13,444 bases of DNA, taken from contig CANQHM010000033.1 of assembly GCA_947623845.1 (NCBI GenBank), positions 1-13,444 on the forward strand, read 5' to 3'. A model generated the notes under the pieces. It made no database searches. It saw only the letters and a list, made by a program, of their open reading frames with translations, and was not told where the DNA came from. Made by a program: the position numbers and the translations under genes. Origin of the DNA: an uncultured Bacilli bacterium. GTDB lineage: Bacteria > Bacillota_I > Bacilli_A > RF39 > UBA660. Positions 1 to 7,056 of the stretch are shown one piece after another. Numbering within the stretch: the first letter of the stretch is position 1; each line of letters starts with the position of its first letter.

Positions 1-1
1 A

Positions 2-190
2 GGTAAAATTGACCATTTAAGAGGATTAAAAGAAAACGTTATCATTGGAAAACTAATTCCTGCGGGAACTGGTGCTAGACAATATAGCGACATTGAAATG
101 ATTCTAGAAAAAGAATTTATGAGCGATGATGCAAGTGAATTCTTAGAAGAACATTTAATGGAAAATCCTACCGCCGAAGAAGCTAGTTAA
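2..190 (+). CDS. rpoC: RNA polymerase beta' subunit, C-terminal end (partial)
   Basis: An open frame enters from the left edge and ends at TAA 188-190, giving 63 residues. The segment [20 protein letters not shown] is the highly conserved C-terminal block of bacterial beta', which lies near the clamp and the omega contact. It is followed by the usual acidic tail, here ending in ENPTAEEAS. Only the 3' end is present; the rest and the start lie outside the window. The chain finishes the core RNA polymerase subunit that pairs with the sigma factor encoded further along. Identification is firm because this block is nearly invariant in bacteria. Confidence 0.95.
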   Translation, partial: GKIDHLRGLKENVIIGKLIPAGTGARQYSDIEMILEKEFMSDDASEFLEEHLMENPTAEEAS

Positions 191-203
191 TAGCTTCTTT
201 TTT
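177..203 (+). terminator. Rho-independent terminator of rpoC
   Basis: A perfect 9-bp stem pairs AAGAAGCTA (177-185) with TAGCTTCTT (191-199). The loop is GTTAA and a T-run continues to 203. The upstream arm lies inside the last rpoC codons, so stop codon and hairpin are fused. It separates the RNA polymerase operon from the surface-protein gene. Confidence 0.85.
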
Positions 204-205
204 GG

Positions 206-259
206 TGGAAAATTTTGGAAAAAGTTAAAAAATTGCCATTTTTTTAAAAAAATTTTCCA
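206..259. repeat. AT-rich 11-bp inverted repeat upstream of the surface-protein promoter
   Basis: TGGAAAATTTT (206-216) is the exact reverse complement of AAAATTTTCCA (249-259). The gap between the arms is 32 bases. It sits between the rpoC terminator and the putative promoter at 269-297. It could be a regulator site or a chance product of A/T runs; no function can be assigned. Confidence 0.45.
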
Positions 260-268
260 AAAAAAAAG

Positions 269-297
269 GAAATTGGGGGTAAAATTGTTAATATAAT
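269..297 (+). promoter_or_regulatory. Putative promoter of the thioester surface protein
   Basis: A consensus -10 TATAAT lies at 292-297. No good -35 is seen: GAAATT is at 269-274 with 17-bp spacing, and an A-run just upstream may act as an UP-like element. The start codon is 44 bases downstream. The same AAAAAAAGGAAATT stretch precedes the dnaG -10 at about 3184-3198. Confidence 0.45.
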
Positions 298-340
298 ATA
301 TGAAGGGCAAAAAATATACGTTGTTTAGAGAGGTGAAAAA

Positions 341-2704
341 ATGAAGAAATTTTTAGCACTTGTTTTGATAATGCTTACCTTTCTAATAGGAGGAGAAGTA
401 AAAGCTGATAATAATAGTAGAAAGTTTACTGCGGGCGCTTATGTACCAGATTTATATGTTAGAAGTAAATTAGGGGCCTATACCCGTTTTGCGCAATATA
501 TGGTTATAAATCGGGAAGATGGAGTTCCAGCTTATTGTCTAGAACCATTTAAAGATCTTAAAACTAATTATAAATATACTTTAGTAACTAGTAATATACC
601 AGAAGTTTTAGGTATAGAAGAGGATGTATGGGAAGATATTCAATTAATTATGTATTATGGATTTCATTATACCGAACATTTTAGCCCTTACTGGCATGCT
701 GTAACTCAAATGTTAGTATGGCAAAAAGTAAAACCTGAAGGAGTATATGAGTATACGGATACCTTAAATGGAACTACCGTAACTAAATACGCTAAAGAAA
801 CCCAAGAATTACTAAATTTAGTAGCAGAACATAAAAAAAGACCAGATTTTAGTGGCGAATCCTTTACCGTTAATGTTGGGGAAGATTTAGTACTTACTGA
901 TGTTAATAGTAAAATTAGTGAATATGAAATCACTTCTACGCCAGGAGTTACAACAAGAGTAGAAGGAGATAATAAACTGATTGTTACGGGTTTAACTAAA
1001 GGAAATAATACGATTACAGTTACCAAAAATTATGATAATAAAAGAGAACCAAGTGCCATTTATACCGATAATGGAGATGCCCAAATCCTTGGGGTCGTAG
1101 GTAAATTACCAACTTATACAAAAACTATTAATATTAATGTCACTGCTGGTAAGATAAGTGTCGATATTAAAAGACCAGATAATGTTTATAGTAATTGTAA
1201 TAATGGCTTAAAAACTACTTATGGGTTATTTGATGGAGAAAAACTTGTAGAAACATTTGATGGTAGTTTAGAAAATTTATATGTAAGTAAAGAACTACCT
1301 ATGAAAAAGTATTATGTTAAACAACTAACCCATGCTTGTAATGATAAAGAAGATAAAAATATCTATGAAGTAGAAATAAAAAATGATAATCCTAATCCAA
1401 AAGTTACAATTGAAGTAAAAGAAAATAAAAAAGAAATAGTTATTTTAAAAAAGTTTGGGAATAAATTTAAAAATAATTATGCTTTAGAAGAAAATGCCAC
1501 CTTTAATTTAACGGATGGGAAAAAGACTTTCCCACTAACTACGAATAATTTAGGAGAAGCAAGAATTACCCTAGGTTATGGAACATATACCTTAAGTCAA
1601 GTAACGGGAAAAGATAATCATGAATTAATTAGTGAACAAACCATTAATATTGGAGAGGGAACTCCTGATACTTATTACCTAAATTATATTAATGAAGAAA
1701 TATTAGGGAGTTTAAAAGTAACTATTAAAAGAGAAGAAGATTACTATAGTAATTGTAGTAATGGAAATGAGACGACTTATGGCTTATTTGAAAAAGATAC
1801 TAATGCTTTAATTAGAACTTTTAATGCTAAAGAAGATGGTACTTATGATATTACTAATTTACCATTAAAAGAATATTATGTTAAACAAATAGCTAATAGT
1901 TGTAATGATTATCAAGATGATTATATTTATGAAGCTAAACTTAGTAAAGAAAAACAAGAAGACAGTATTAATATTACCGTTAAAGAACATTTTATAGAAT
2001 TAACCATTAATAAGAAATATGGAAGCTTCTTAGATGGAAAGTATACTTTAGAAAGAGATGCCGTATTTACTTTGGGCGATGCTAATAAAAGTTTTACCTT
2101 AACTACTAATACTAAAGGCAATGCCAAGATTAAAATAGGGTATGGGACTTATACTTTAAAACAAATAGCAGGTAAAGATAATTATGCTTTTGTTGATACC
2201 CAAGAGATCGTAATTGATGAAAATACACCCGAAGATTATCTTATTTCTTTAATTAATGAAGAAATATTAAGTAATATTAAAGTTATTTTAAAAGATGAAG
2301 AGGGGAATCTTTTAGCGAATGTACTGGTGGGTTTATATAAAGGAACACGTAAAGTAGAAGAGTTAATGACAAATGATAAAGGGGAAGTATACTTTACTAA
2401 TTTAAATTTACGCGATTATACTTTAAAGCAATTAAGTATACCAGAGGGGTATGAAGATATTACTAATAACGAGACGATTACTTTAACAGCAGAAGATGGG
2501 TTAGTAGTGTTTATAAATAAAAAAAAGATCGAAGTCGTAAAAGAAGAAAAACAAGATAGTAGACAAGTAGAAGAAGAAGTAGAAAAAATTGAAGTACCAG
2601 ATACCTATATTAATGGGGATGGGAAGATTATTAAAGTATCTTCCATGTTATTAACTATGGCTTTATATCTTTTAGTATATGGCAATAAAAAGCGTCATAA
2701 TTAG
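341..2704 (+). CDS. Sortase-anchored thioester-domain surface protein with five Cna-B-like modules
   Basis: A 787-residue secreted wall protein, probably an adhesin. Residues 1-22 are a signal peptide (KK, hydrophobic core, cleavage near KA|D). Residues 25-165 look like a TQXA-type thioester domain: Cys66 in AYCLEP and Gln123 in VTQMLVWQ are the expected thioester pair, which in this family can bond covalently to host ligands. Residues 170-268 form a linker or Ig-like domain. Five Cna-B/SpaA-like modules follow (about 270-362, 363-455, 456-550, 551-640, 641-727), built as two A-B pairs plus one. The tail has an acidic/Lys stretch, VPDTYIN (752-758), a hydrophobic segment (766-780) and KKRHN, a non-canonical sorting signal. 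The start is supported by GAGAGGTG five bases upstream. The next gene, a sortase, overlaps by 26 bases. Oddly, every module has Gln where the Cna-B catalytic Glu normally sits. Confidence 0.9.
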   Translation: MKKFLALVLIMLTFLIGGEVKADNNSRKFTAGAYVPDLYVRSKLGAYTRFAQYMVINREDGVPAYCLEPFKDLKTNYKYTLVTSNIPEVLGIEEDVWEDIQLIMYYGFHYTEHFSPYWHAVTQMLVWQKVKPEGVYEYTDTLNGTTVTKYAKETQELLNLVAEHKKRPDFSGESFTVNVGEDLVLTDVNSKISEYEITSTPGVTTRVEGDNKLIVTGLTKGNNTITVTKNYDNKREPSAIYTDNGDAQILGVVGKLPTYTKTININVTAGKISVDIKRPDNVYSNCNNGLKTTYGLFDGEKLVETFDGSLENLYVSKELPMKKYYVKQLTHACNDKEDKNIYEVEIKNDNPNPKVTIEVKENKKEIVILKKFGNKFKNNYALEENATFNLTDGKKTFPLTTNNLGEARITLGYGTYTLSQVTGKDNHELISEQTINIGEGTPDTYYLNYINEEILGSLKVTIKREEDYYSNCSNGNETTYGLFEKDTNALIRTFNAKEDGTYDITNLPLKEYYVKQIANSCNDYQDDYIYEAKLSKEKQEDSINITVKEHFIELTINKKYGSFLDGKYTLERDAVFTLGDANKSFTLTTNTKGNAKIKIGYGTYTLKQIAGKDNYAFVDTQEIVIDENTPEDYLISLINEEILSNIKVILKDEEGNLLANVLVGLYKGTRKVEELMTNDKGEVYFTNLNLRDYTLKQLSIPEGYEDITNNETITLTAEDGLVVFINKKKIEVVKEEKQDSRQVEEEVEKIEVPDTYINGDGKIIKVSSMLLTMALYLLVYGNKKRHN
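1148..2260 (+). repeat. Two tandem A-B repeat units (about 185 residues each) within the surface protein
   Basis: Residues 270-455 and 456-640 align along their length. Landmarks shared by both copies include YSNC, TTYGLF, YYVKQ, CND, GYGTYTL, GKDN and NEEIL. The copies are nearly the same length but diverged in sequence, so this is an old duplication. Each unit consists of a Cys-containing A module and a Cys-free B module. Confidence 0.8.
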
Positions 2705-3143
2705 TTTAATTATCTTAGCAATTATGATTCCCAGTATTTATTTAGGTAAAGAACAAAGTTATAAGATAAATAAACAAGAAATAATTTCTAAGGAACTAGT
2801 AGGACATAAAAGATGTAATCATGTTTTAGAAATAAAAGAAATTAATTTACAAGAATGTTTATATAACTTAAATAGTAGTAAAAATAATTTAAGTTATGGT
2901 TTAAAAGTTTTAAAGACTAATCCTTTAATTATTGCGGGCCATAGTGGAACGGGACATTTAGCAATTTTTAATAATTTAGATAAACTTAAAATAGGTAGTA
3001 AGATTATGGTTGATAAAACTACTTATATGGTTGATAATATCTATCAAAAAGAAAAAGATGCTAAATTAAAAGTAAGAAATGATCTAATCTTAATTACTTG
3101 TTATCAAGATAAACAACTAGTATTAGAAGCTAAAAAAACGTAA
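2679..3143 (+). CDS. Small sortase (transpeptidase), likely dedicated to the upstream surface protein
   Basis: 154 residues. Residues 5-22 form an N-terminal membrane anchor, leaving the catalytic domain outside the cell. Sortase marks are IIAGHSGTG with catalytic His88, the strand IFNNLDKLKIGSKIMV (97-111), YMVDNIY, and LILITCY with catalytic Cys141. The family attaches proteins to peptidoglycan or pilins by cutting within an LPXTG-like signal. No Arg follows Cys141: the tail is YQDKQLVLEAKKT, with Lys145 near the usual Arg position. The protein is short compared with typical sortases of 200 or more residues. The ATG at 2679 lies inside the end of the surface-protein gene (26-base overlap), so the two are translated as a pair. 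The substrate signal next door is VPDTYIN rather than LPXTG, consistent with co-evolved specificity (inference). Confidence 0.85.
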   Translation: MAIKSVIISLIILAIMIPSIYLGKEQSYKINKQEIISKELVGHKRCNHVLEIKEINLQECLYNLNSSKNNLSYGLKVLKTNPLIIAGHSGTGHLAIFNNLDKLKIGSKIMVDKTTYMVDNIYQKEKDAKLKVRNDLILITCYQDKQLVLEAKKT

Positions 3144-3152
3144 ATTTAAGAT

Positions 3153-3180
3153 AAAAATGCAATTTTTTTGCATTTTTTTT
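3153..3180 (+). terminator. Rho-independent terminator after the sortase gene
   Basis: A 10-bp stem pairs AAAAATGCAA (3153-3162) with TTGCATTTTT (3168-3177). The loop is T5 and the T-run extends to 3180. It closes the surface-protein/sortase pair. Confidence 0.85.
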
Positions 3181-3209
3181 GTAAAAAAAAAGGAAATTCG
3201 CCTAGTAAT

Positions 3210-3215
3210 TATAAT
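3210..3215 (+). promoter_or_regulatory. Putative -10 of the dnaG-rpoD-trmK operon promoter
   Basis: TATAAT (3210-3215) lies 25 bases upstream of the dnaG ATG. No recognisable -35 is present at 16-18 bp. An A9 run (3183-3191) lies in that area and could serve as an UP-like element. This is the only likely promoter between the sortase terminator and dnaG. Confidence 0.45.
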
Positions 3216-3239
3216 ATATATTAATAGAAGGTGGTTTTT

Positions 3240-4994
3240 ATGGCTTTTTTAAATAACGATGTTATAAATGACGTTAGAATGAAAGCTAATATAGTCGATA
3301 TTATAGGAAGCTATATACCATTAACTAAAAAAGGAAATGATTATGTAGCCGTATGTCCGTTTCACGATGATCACTCCCCATCCCTTCATGTATCGGAAAG
3401 TAAGCAAATATATAAATGTTTTTCATGTAATGCCGCGGGGAATGTTTTTACATTTGTTTCTAATTATGACGATGTAACTTTCCCGGAAGCCGTAATGACC
3501 GTGGCCGATAAAATCGGTTATAAAATAGATAATGCGCCATTAACTTTTAAAGAAAATAGAGTTACCTCTAAAGAAAAAGAAATAATGGATATTACTTTAA
3601 AATATTTTCAAAATAATTTAAATACGGCTTTAGGTAGTGAAGCGAAAGAATATTTAAAAAATAGGGGGATTAATGAAGAAATAATTGAAGAATTTCAAAT
3701 AGGTCTTTCTCTAGATGAAAAAGATACATTATATAAATTATTAACCCAAAAAGGTTATCAAGAAGAGACATTATTAAATATGGGGTTAATTAATAAAAGT
3801 GATAATGTTTATGATTTCTTTACGCATCGTATTACTTTTCCCTTATGGGACAAAGATGGCAATGTCGTTGGGTTTAGCGGACGAATATATCGGGGTGAAG
3901 ATGCTGCCAAATACGTAAATAGTAAAGAATCCGTAATCTATAAAAAGAAAGATACTTTGTATAACTATCATAATGCTAAAAAATATGCCAAAATAAATTT
4001 GGGCATTATTGTGGTTGAAGGATTTATGGATGCCATAAGATTAAGTGTTAATAATCTTAAAAATGTCGTCGCCTTACAAGGAACCGCACTTACGAAAGAA
4101 CAGATTAACTTATTAAAAAAATTACGAACGAATATCTATTTATGTTTAGATAATGATGATGCGGGGATTAGAGCAACTTTACTAAATGGTAGTTTATTAG
4201 AAAATGAAGGCTTAGATGTTAAAATAATTACTTTAAGTGATGCGAAAGACCCTGATGAATATATCTTAAAAAAGGGAGTAGATGCTTTTCTTACTAATTT
4301 ACGAAATCCCGTGGATTTACTTACCTTTAAACTAAGTAAATTAAAACTTGGGAAAAACTTAAGTAATAGTAATGATTTAGCCATATATATAAATGAAGTT
4401 TTAGAAACATTAGCGAATATCAATGATGATATTAAAGTAAGTGTAATGTTAAATGAATTAAGTCGCGATTATAATGTGGATATAAATATTTTACAGAAAA
4501 AAATAACCGAATTAAAAGGCTTAAAAGAAATTAAAAAAGAAGTATTTACGCCACCACCTAAACCAAAAGTAACCGAAAAGAAAAGTCGTAGTGATATCGC
4601 CATTGAACATATTTTATATTATATGTTAAATGATAAAAAATATATTACCATCTATCAAAATAAAATAGGATACTTTAGTAAAGAGTTATATCGTAATATT
4701 GCCAATTTAATAGTTTATTACTTTACGGAGAAAAAAGATATCAATTTAGCGGATTTTATTAGTTTTATTTTTGACAAAAAGGAAGAATATGATAAAATAC
4801 TTACGATTACTAATGAATTTAATGAAGAACTCAGTGAAGAAACATTTTTAGAATATGTTAATGTATATCTAAGGAATCAAAAACAAGAACAAATTAAAGA
4901 GTTAAAAGATAAGTTAAAAAAAGAAATGGATGTTAATGAAAAAATGAAGATAGCTAACCAAATAGCTGAAATCAAAAAAGGAGTGTGTAATTAA
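3240..4994 (+). CDS. dnaG: DNA primase
   Basis: 584 residues; it synthesises RNA primers at the replication fork. The CHC2 zinc-binding domain (1-100) has Cys39, His42, Cys60 and Cys63. The TOPRIM catalytic core carries VVEGFMD (Glu260, Asp264), LDNDDAG (Asp304, Asp306) and DPDE (337-340). Residues from about 450 on are the variable C-terminal domain that contacts DnaB helicase. The length is typical for the family. The start is set at ATG 3240 because AAGGTGG (3229-3235) lies five bases upstream; the in-frame GTG at 3231 overlaps that ribosome site and is unlikely. The TAA stop shares its last base with the rpoD ATG (TAATG), so the two are translationally coupled. The order dnaG-rpoD is the classic macromolecular synthesis operon. 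Confidence 0.97.
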   Translation: MAFLNNDVINDVRMKANIVDIIGSYIPLTKKGNDYVAVCPFHDDHSPSLHVSESKQIYKCFSCNAAGNVFTFVSNYDDVTFPEAVMTVADKIGYKIDNAPLTFKENRVTSKEKEIMDITLKYFQNNLNTALGSEAKEYLKNRGINEEIIEEFQIGLSLDEKDTLYKLLTQKGYQEETLLNMGLINKSDNVYDFFTHRITFPLWDKDGNVVGFSGRIYRGEDAAKYVNSKESVIYKKKDTLYNYHNAKKYAKINLGIIVVEGFMDAIRLSVNNLKNVVALQGTALTKEQINLLKKLRTNIYLCLDNDDAGIRATLLNGSLLENEGLDVKIITLSDAKDPDEYILKKGVDAFLTNLRNPVDLLTFKLSKLKLGKNLSNSNDLAIYINEVLETLANINDDIKVSVMLNELSRDYNVDINILQKKITELKGLKEIKKEVFTPPPKPKVTEKKSRSDIAIEHILYYMLNDKKYITIYQNKIGYFSKELYRNIANLIVYYFTEKKDINLADFISFIFDKKEEYDKILTITNEFNEELSEETFLEYVNVYLRNQKQEQIKELKDKLKKEMDVNEKMKIANQIAEIKKGVCN

Positions 4995-6076
4995 TGGAAC
5001 AAATTAAAAGTTTAAAAGAAAGAGAAGAAGCATTAATAGCTAAAGGAAAAGAAAAAGGGTTTTTAACATTTGAAGAATTAGTAGAAGAATTAAAGGGATT
5101 AGACGTTGATCCCGATTCCCTAGATGATTTATATAATGTCTTACTTGCTAATAATATTACCGTTATACCAGAAGGGGAAGAAGGTAATGATGGGGGAACC
5201 GAAGATGATATCGTCTTAAGTGATGAAGAAATTACGAAAGATGTTAACATCAATGACCCTGTTAGAATGTATTTAAAAGAAATTGGACGTATTAGCTTAT
5301 TATCACCAGAAGAAGAATTAGAATTATCTAAAAGAATTGTGGCTGGAGATGAAGAAGCTAAAAATATCTTAGCAGAATCTAACTTACGGTTAGTAGTAAG
5401 TATTGCCAAAAGATATGTCGGTCGTGGCTTACTATTCTTAGATTTAATACAAGAAGGTAATATTGGACTTATGAAAGCGGTTGAAAAATTCGATTACGAT
5501 AAAGGGTTTAAGTTTTCAACTTATGCGACATGGTGGATAAGACAAGCTATTACCAGAGCTTTAGCGGATCAAGCGAGAACCATAAGAGTACCAGTTCATA
5601 TGGTAGAAACAATAAATAAGATGGCAAGAATTCAAAGACAATTAACCCTTGAATTAAATCGAGAACCAACGGATGATGAACTAGCTGCTAAAATGGGTAT
5701 TTCCGTAGAAAAGGTACGTGAAGTAATGAAGATAAGTCAAGACCCAGTTTCGCTAGAAACGCCTATTGGGGAAGAAGATGATTCCCATCTTGGTGACTTT
5801 GTTCCCGATGCTTCAAATATGAGTCCCGAAGAATACGCTACTAATGAAATCTTAAAAGAAGAAATTAGAAGTGTCCTACTTACTTTACAACAAAGAGAAC
5901 AAGAAGTCTTAGAGTTACGTTTTGGATTAATTGATGGTACTAGTCATACGCTAGAAGAAGTAGGTAAAAAGTTTAATGTTACCCGTGAAAGAATAAGACA
6001 AATTGAAGCGAAAGCCTTAAGAAAATTAAGACATCCTTCCAGAGCTAAAAAATTAAAGGATTTCTTAAATGATTAA
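4994..6076 (+). CDS. rpoD: Primary sigma factor (sigma-A/sigma-70)
   Basis: 360 residues, the usual size of Gram-positive SigA. Region 1.1 is at about 7-58, followed by an acidic linker (59-85). Region 1.2 is at 86-120 ([12 protein letters not shown]). Regions 2.1-2.4 are at 126-197, including [12 protein letters not shown] and [10 protein letters not shown], the -10 recognition and melting helix. Region 3 is at about 204-260. Region 4 is at about 290-345, with the -35-binding helix-turn-helix around [20 protein letters not shown]. It directs core RNA polymerase to TTGACA/TATAAT promoters such as the one at 11858. The ATG overlaps the dnaG stop by one base, and AAAGGAG at 4978-4984 is its ribosome site. 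Nothing unusual is seen. Confidence 0.97.
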   Translation: MEQIKSLKEREEALIAKGKEKGFLTFEELVEELKGLDVDPDSLDDLYNVLLANNITVIPEGEEGNDGGTEDDIVLSDEEITKDVNINDPVRMYLKEIGRISLLSPEEELELSKRIVAGDEEAKNILAESNLRLVVSIAKRYVGRGLLFLDLIQEGNIGLMKAVEKFDYDKGFKFSTYATWWIRQAITRALADQARTIRVPVHMVETINKMARIQRQLTLELNREPTDDELAAKMGISVEKVREVMKISQDPVSLETPIGEEDDSHLGDFVPDASNMSPEEYATNEILKEEIRSVLLTLQQREQEVLELRFGLIDGTSHTLEEVGKKFNVTRERIRQIEAKALRKLRHPSRAKKLKDFLND

Positions 6077-6713
6077 ACTATCTAAAAGATTAGATACAAT
6101 TGCTAGTTTTTGTGATAAAGAAGACAGAGTTGTTGATGTTGGGTGCGATCATGGTTTATTAAGTATTTATTTACAAGATAAAGTAAAGAGTATCTTAGCA
6201 ACCGATATCAATGAAAATGCTCTTAATAGTGCTTTAGATAATTTTAAAAAGTATAAAGTAGAGATTAAAGCCTTAGTATGTGATGGTATAGATAATGAAG
6301 AAATTTTAAACTATAATACTTTAGTTATGGCAGGGATGGGAGCAAGTACCATTCTTCATATCTTAAGTAATAAAAAGTATTTAGAAAATATAAAAAAGAT
6401 AATTATTTCTACCCATACCCATCCAGAAATAGTAAGAGAGTATCTTAATAACATTGGATTTTCTTTAGAAGATGAAATAGCTATCTATGATAAACATTAC
6501 TATTTAGTTATGAAATTTAGAAAAAATAATAAGAAACATTCAAATGATATTAATAAATATGGCTTAATAAAAAAAGAAAATATTTCATATTACAAATGGA
6601 TGGTAGAGAAAAATAAAGAATTATTAAAGAAAAATTTAGATATAAAAACGAAAAAAGAAGTACAAGAAAAAGTAGATTATTATCAAAAAGTTATTGAAAA
6701 AATTGGGGAGTAG
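6069..6713 (+). CDS. trmK: tRNA (adenine-22-N1)-methyltransferase
   Basis: 214 residues with a Rossmann-type SAM-binding fold. Motif I is VVDVGCDHG (21-29), the acidic end of motif II is ATDINENAL (44-52), and MAGMG (87-91) is the family signature. The TrmK family methylates N1 of A22 in bacterial tRNAs. A lysine-rich coiled segment ends the protein. The ATG lies inside the last rpoD codons (8-base overlap) with AAAGGA upstream, so it is the third gene of the operon. Bacillus carries the orthologous yqfN shortly after sigA, which supports the call. The Nif3-like gene (yqfO) that commonly follows is absent here. Confidence 0.9.
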   Translation: MIKLSKRLDTIASFCDKEDRVVDVGCDHGLLSIYLQDKVKSILATDINENALNSALDNFKKYKVEIKALVCDGIDNEEILNYNTLVMAGMGASTILHILSNKKYLENIKKIIISTHTHPEIVREYLNNIGFSLEDEIAIYDKHYYLVMKFRKNNKKHSNDINKYGLIKKENISYYKWMVEKNKELLKKNLDIKTKKEVQEKVDYYQKVIEKIGE

Positions 6714-6945
6714 ATAAAGAGGTTACTACTTCTTTTTTTGTGGGTTCTTCACTTACTTTAGTTTGGGGCTTTTTATCAGGTTCATTCATAACTTTTAAAA
6801 CTTGTAAAGCCGTCTTTGCATTATTCCATAAAGGTTTGGCTTGTTCATAAAGGGGAATAGCTTTATTTAAAACATTAATAGTTTTACTAATACCTCCTAA
6901 AACTTTAGGAAGAGTAAGACCACTTCTAATAACTTCTGGATACAT
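6691..6945 (-). CDS. Small YqfQ/VrrA-like protein
   Basis: 84 residues. AAAGGTGG lies seven bases before the ATG on the minus strand, which supports real expression. Residues 8-55 hold an amphipathic stretch rich in PLYEQAKPLWNNAKTALQVL-type helix. Residues 56-84 form a charged, disordered Lys/Glu/Pro tail. The helix pattern and the position beside trmK resemble the YqfQ (VrrA) family found near sigA/yqfN in Bacillus; its function is not well defined. The gene is convergent with trmK, and its last 23 bases overlap the end of that gene. The family assignment rests on context and a short pattern, so it is moderate. That it is a real gene is more certain. Confidence 0.65.
   Translation of the reverse strand: MYPEVIRSGLTLPKVLGGISKTINVLNKAIPLYEQAKPLWNNAKTALQVLKVMNEPDKKPQTKVSEEPTKKEVVTSLSTPQFFQ
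6716..6739 (+). terminator. Weak terminator at the end of the dnaG-rpoD-trmK operon
   Basis: A 7-bp stem, AAAGAGG (6716-6722) with CTTCTTT (6729-6735), includes one G-T pair and is followed by T-residues to 6739. It lies three bases after the trmK stop and inside the opposing small gene. Confidence 0.45.
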
Positions 6946-6957
6946 CTTATCCCACCT

Positions 6958-6975
6958 TTCATATTATTTTATGAT
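6958..6975. promoter_or_regulatory. Operator-like inverted repeat TTCATA-N6-TATGAT
   Basis: The arms TCATA and TATGA are perfectly complementary with a six-base spacer. The site lies 12 bases before the YqfQ-like start codon and about 15 bases upstream of the pilC -35. A near-identical site, at the same distance from a start codon, precedes the double-HTH regulator gene (9895-9912). Confidence 0.45.
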
Positions 6976-6989
6976 TAAATTTATTTTAT

Positions 6990-7019
6990 TTGCCTAGTTT
7001 ATAAAAACTATGTTATAAT
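6990..7019 (+). promoter_or_regulatory. Promoter of the pilC-pilD operon (extended -10)
   Basis: An extended -10, TG-T-TATAAT, has its hexamer at 7014-7019. TTGCCT (6990-6995) is a 4/6 match to the -35, with an 18-bp spacer. The start codon is 37 bases downstream of the -10. Confidence 0.65.
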
Positions 7020-7056
7020 AAATTTAGATAAAAAATAAAGGGAAGCGTGGTGTACT

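Noticed and set aside
3231..3239. GTG at 3231 as the dnaG start
   Set aside because: It overlaps the AAGGTGG ribosome site that correctly precedes ATG 3240, and the zinc domain starts normally from the ATG.
4972..5409. A 145-codon minus-strand open frame across rpoD
   Set aside because: It is antisense to the conserved sigma-A coding sequence, has no Shine-Dalgarno, and has a Ser/Leu-rich composition typical of a shadow frame. The other minus-strand frames inside genes were dismissed for the same reasons.
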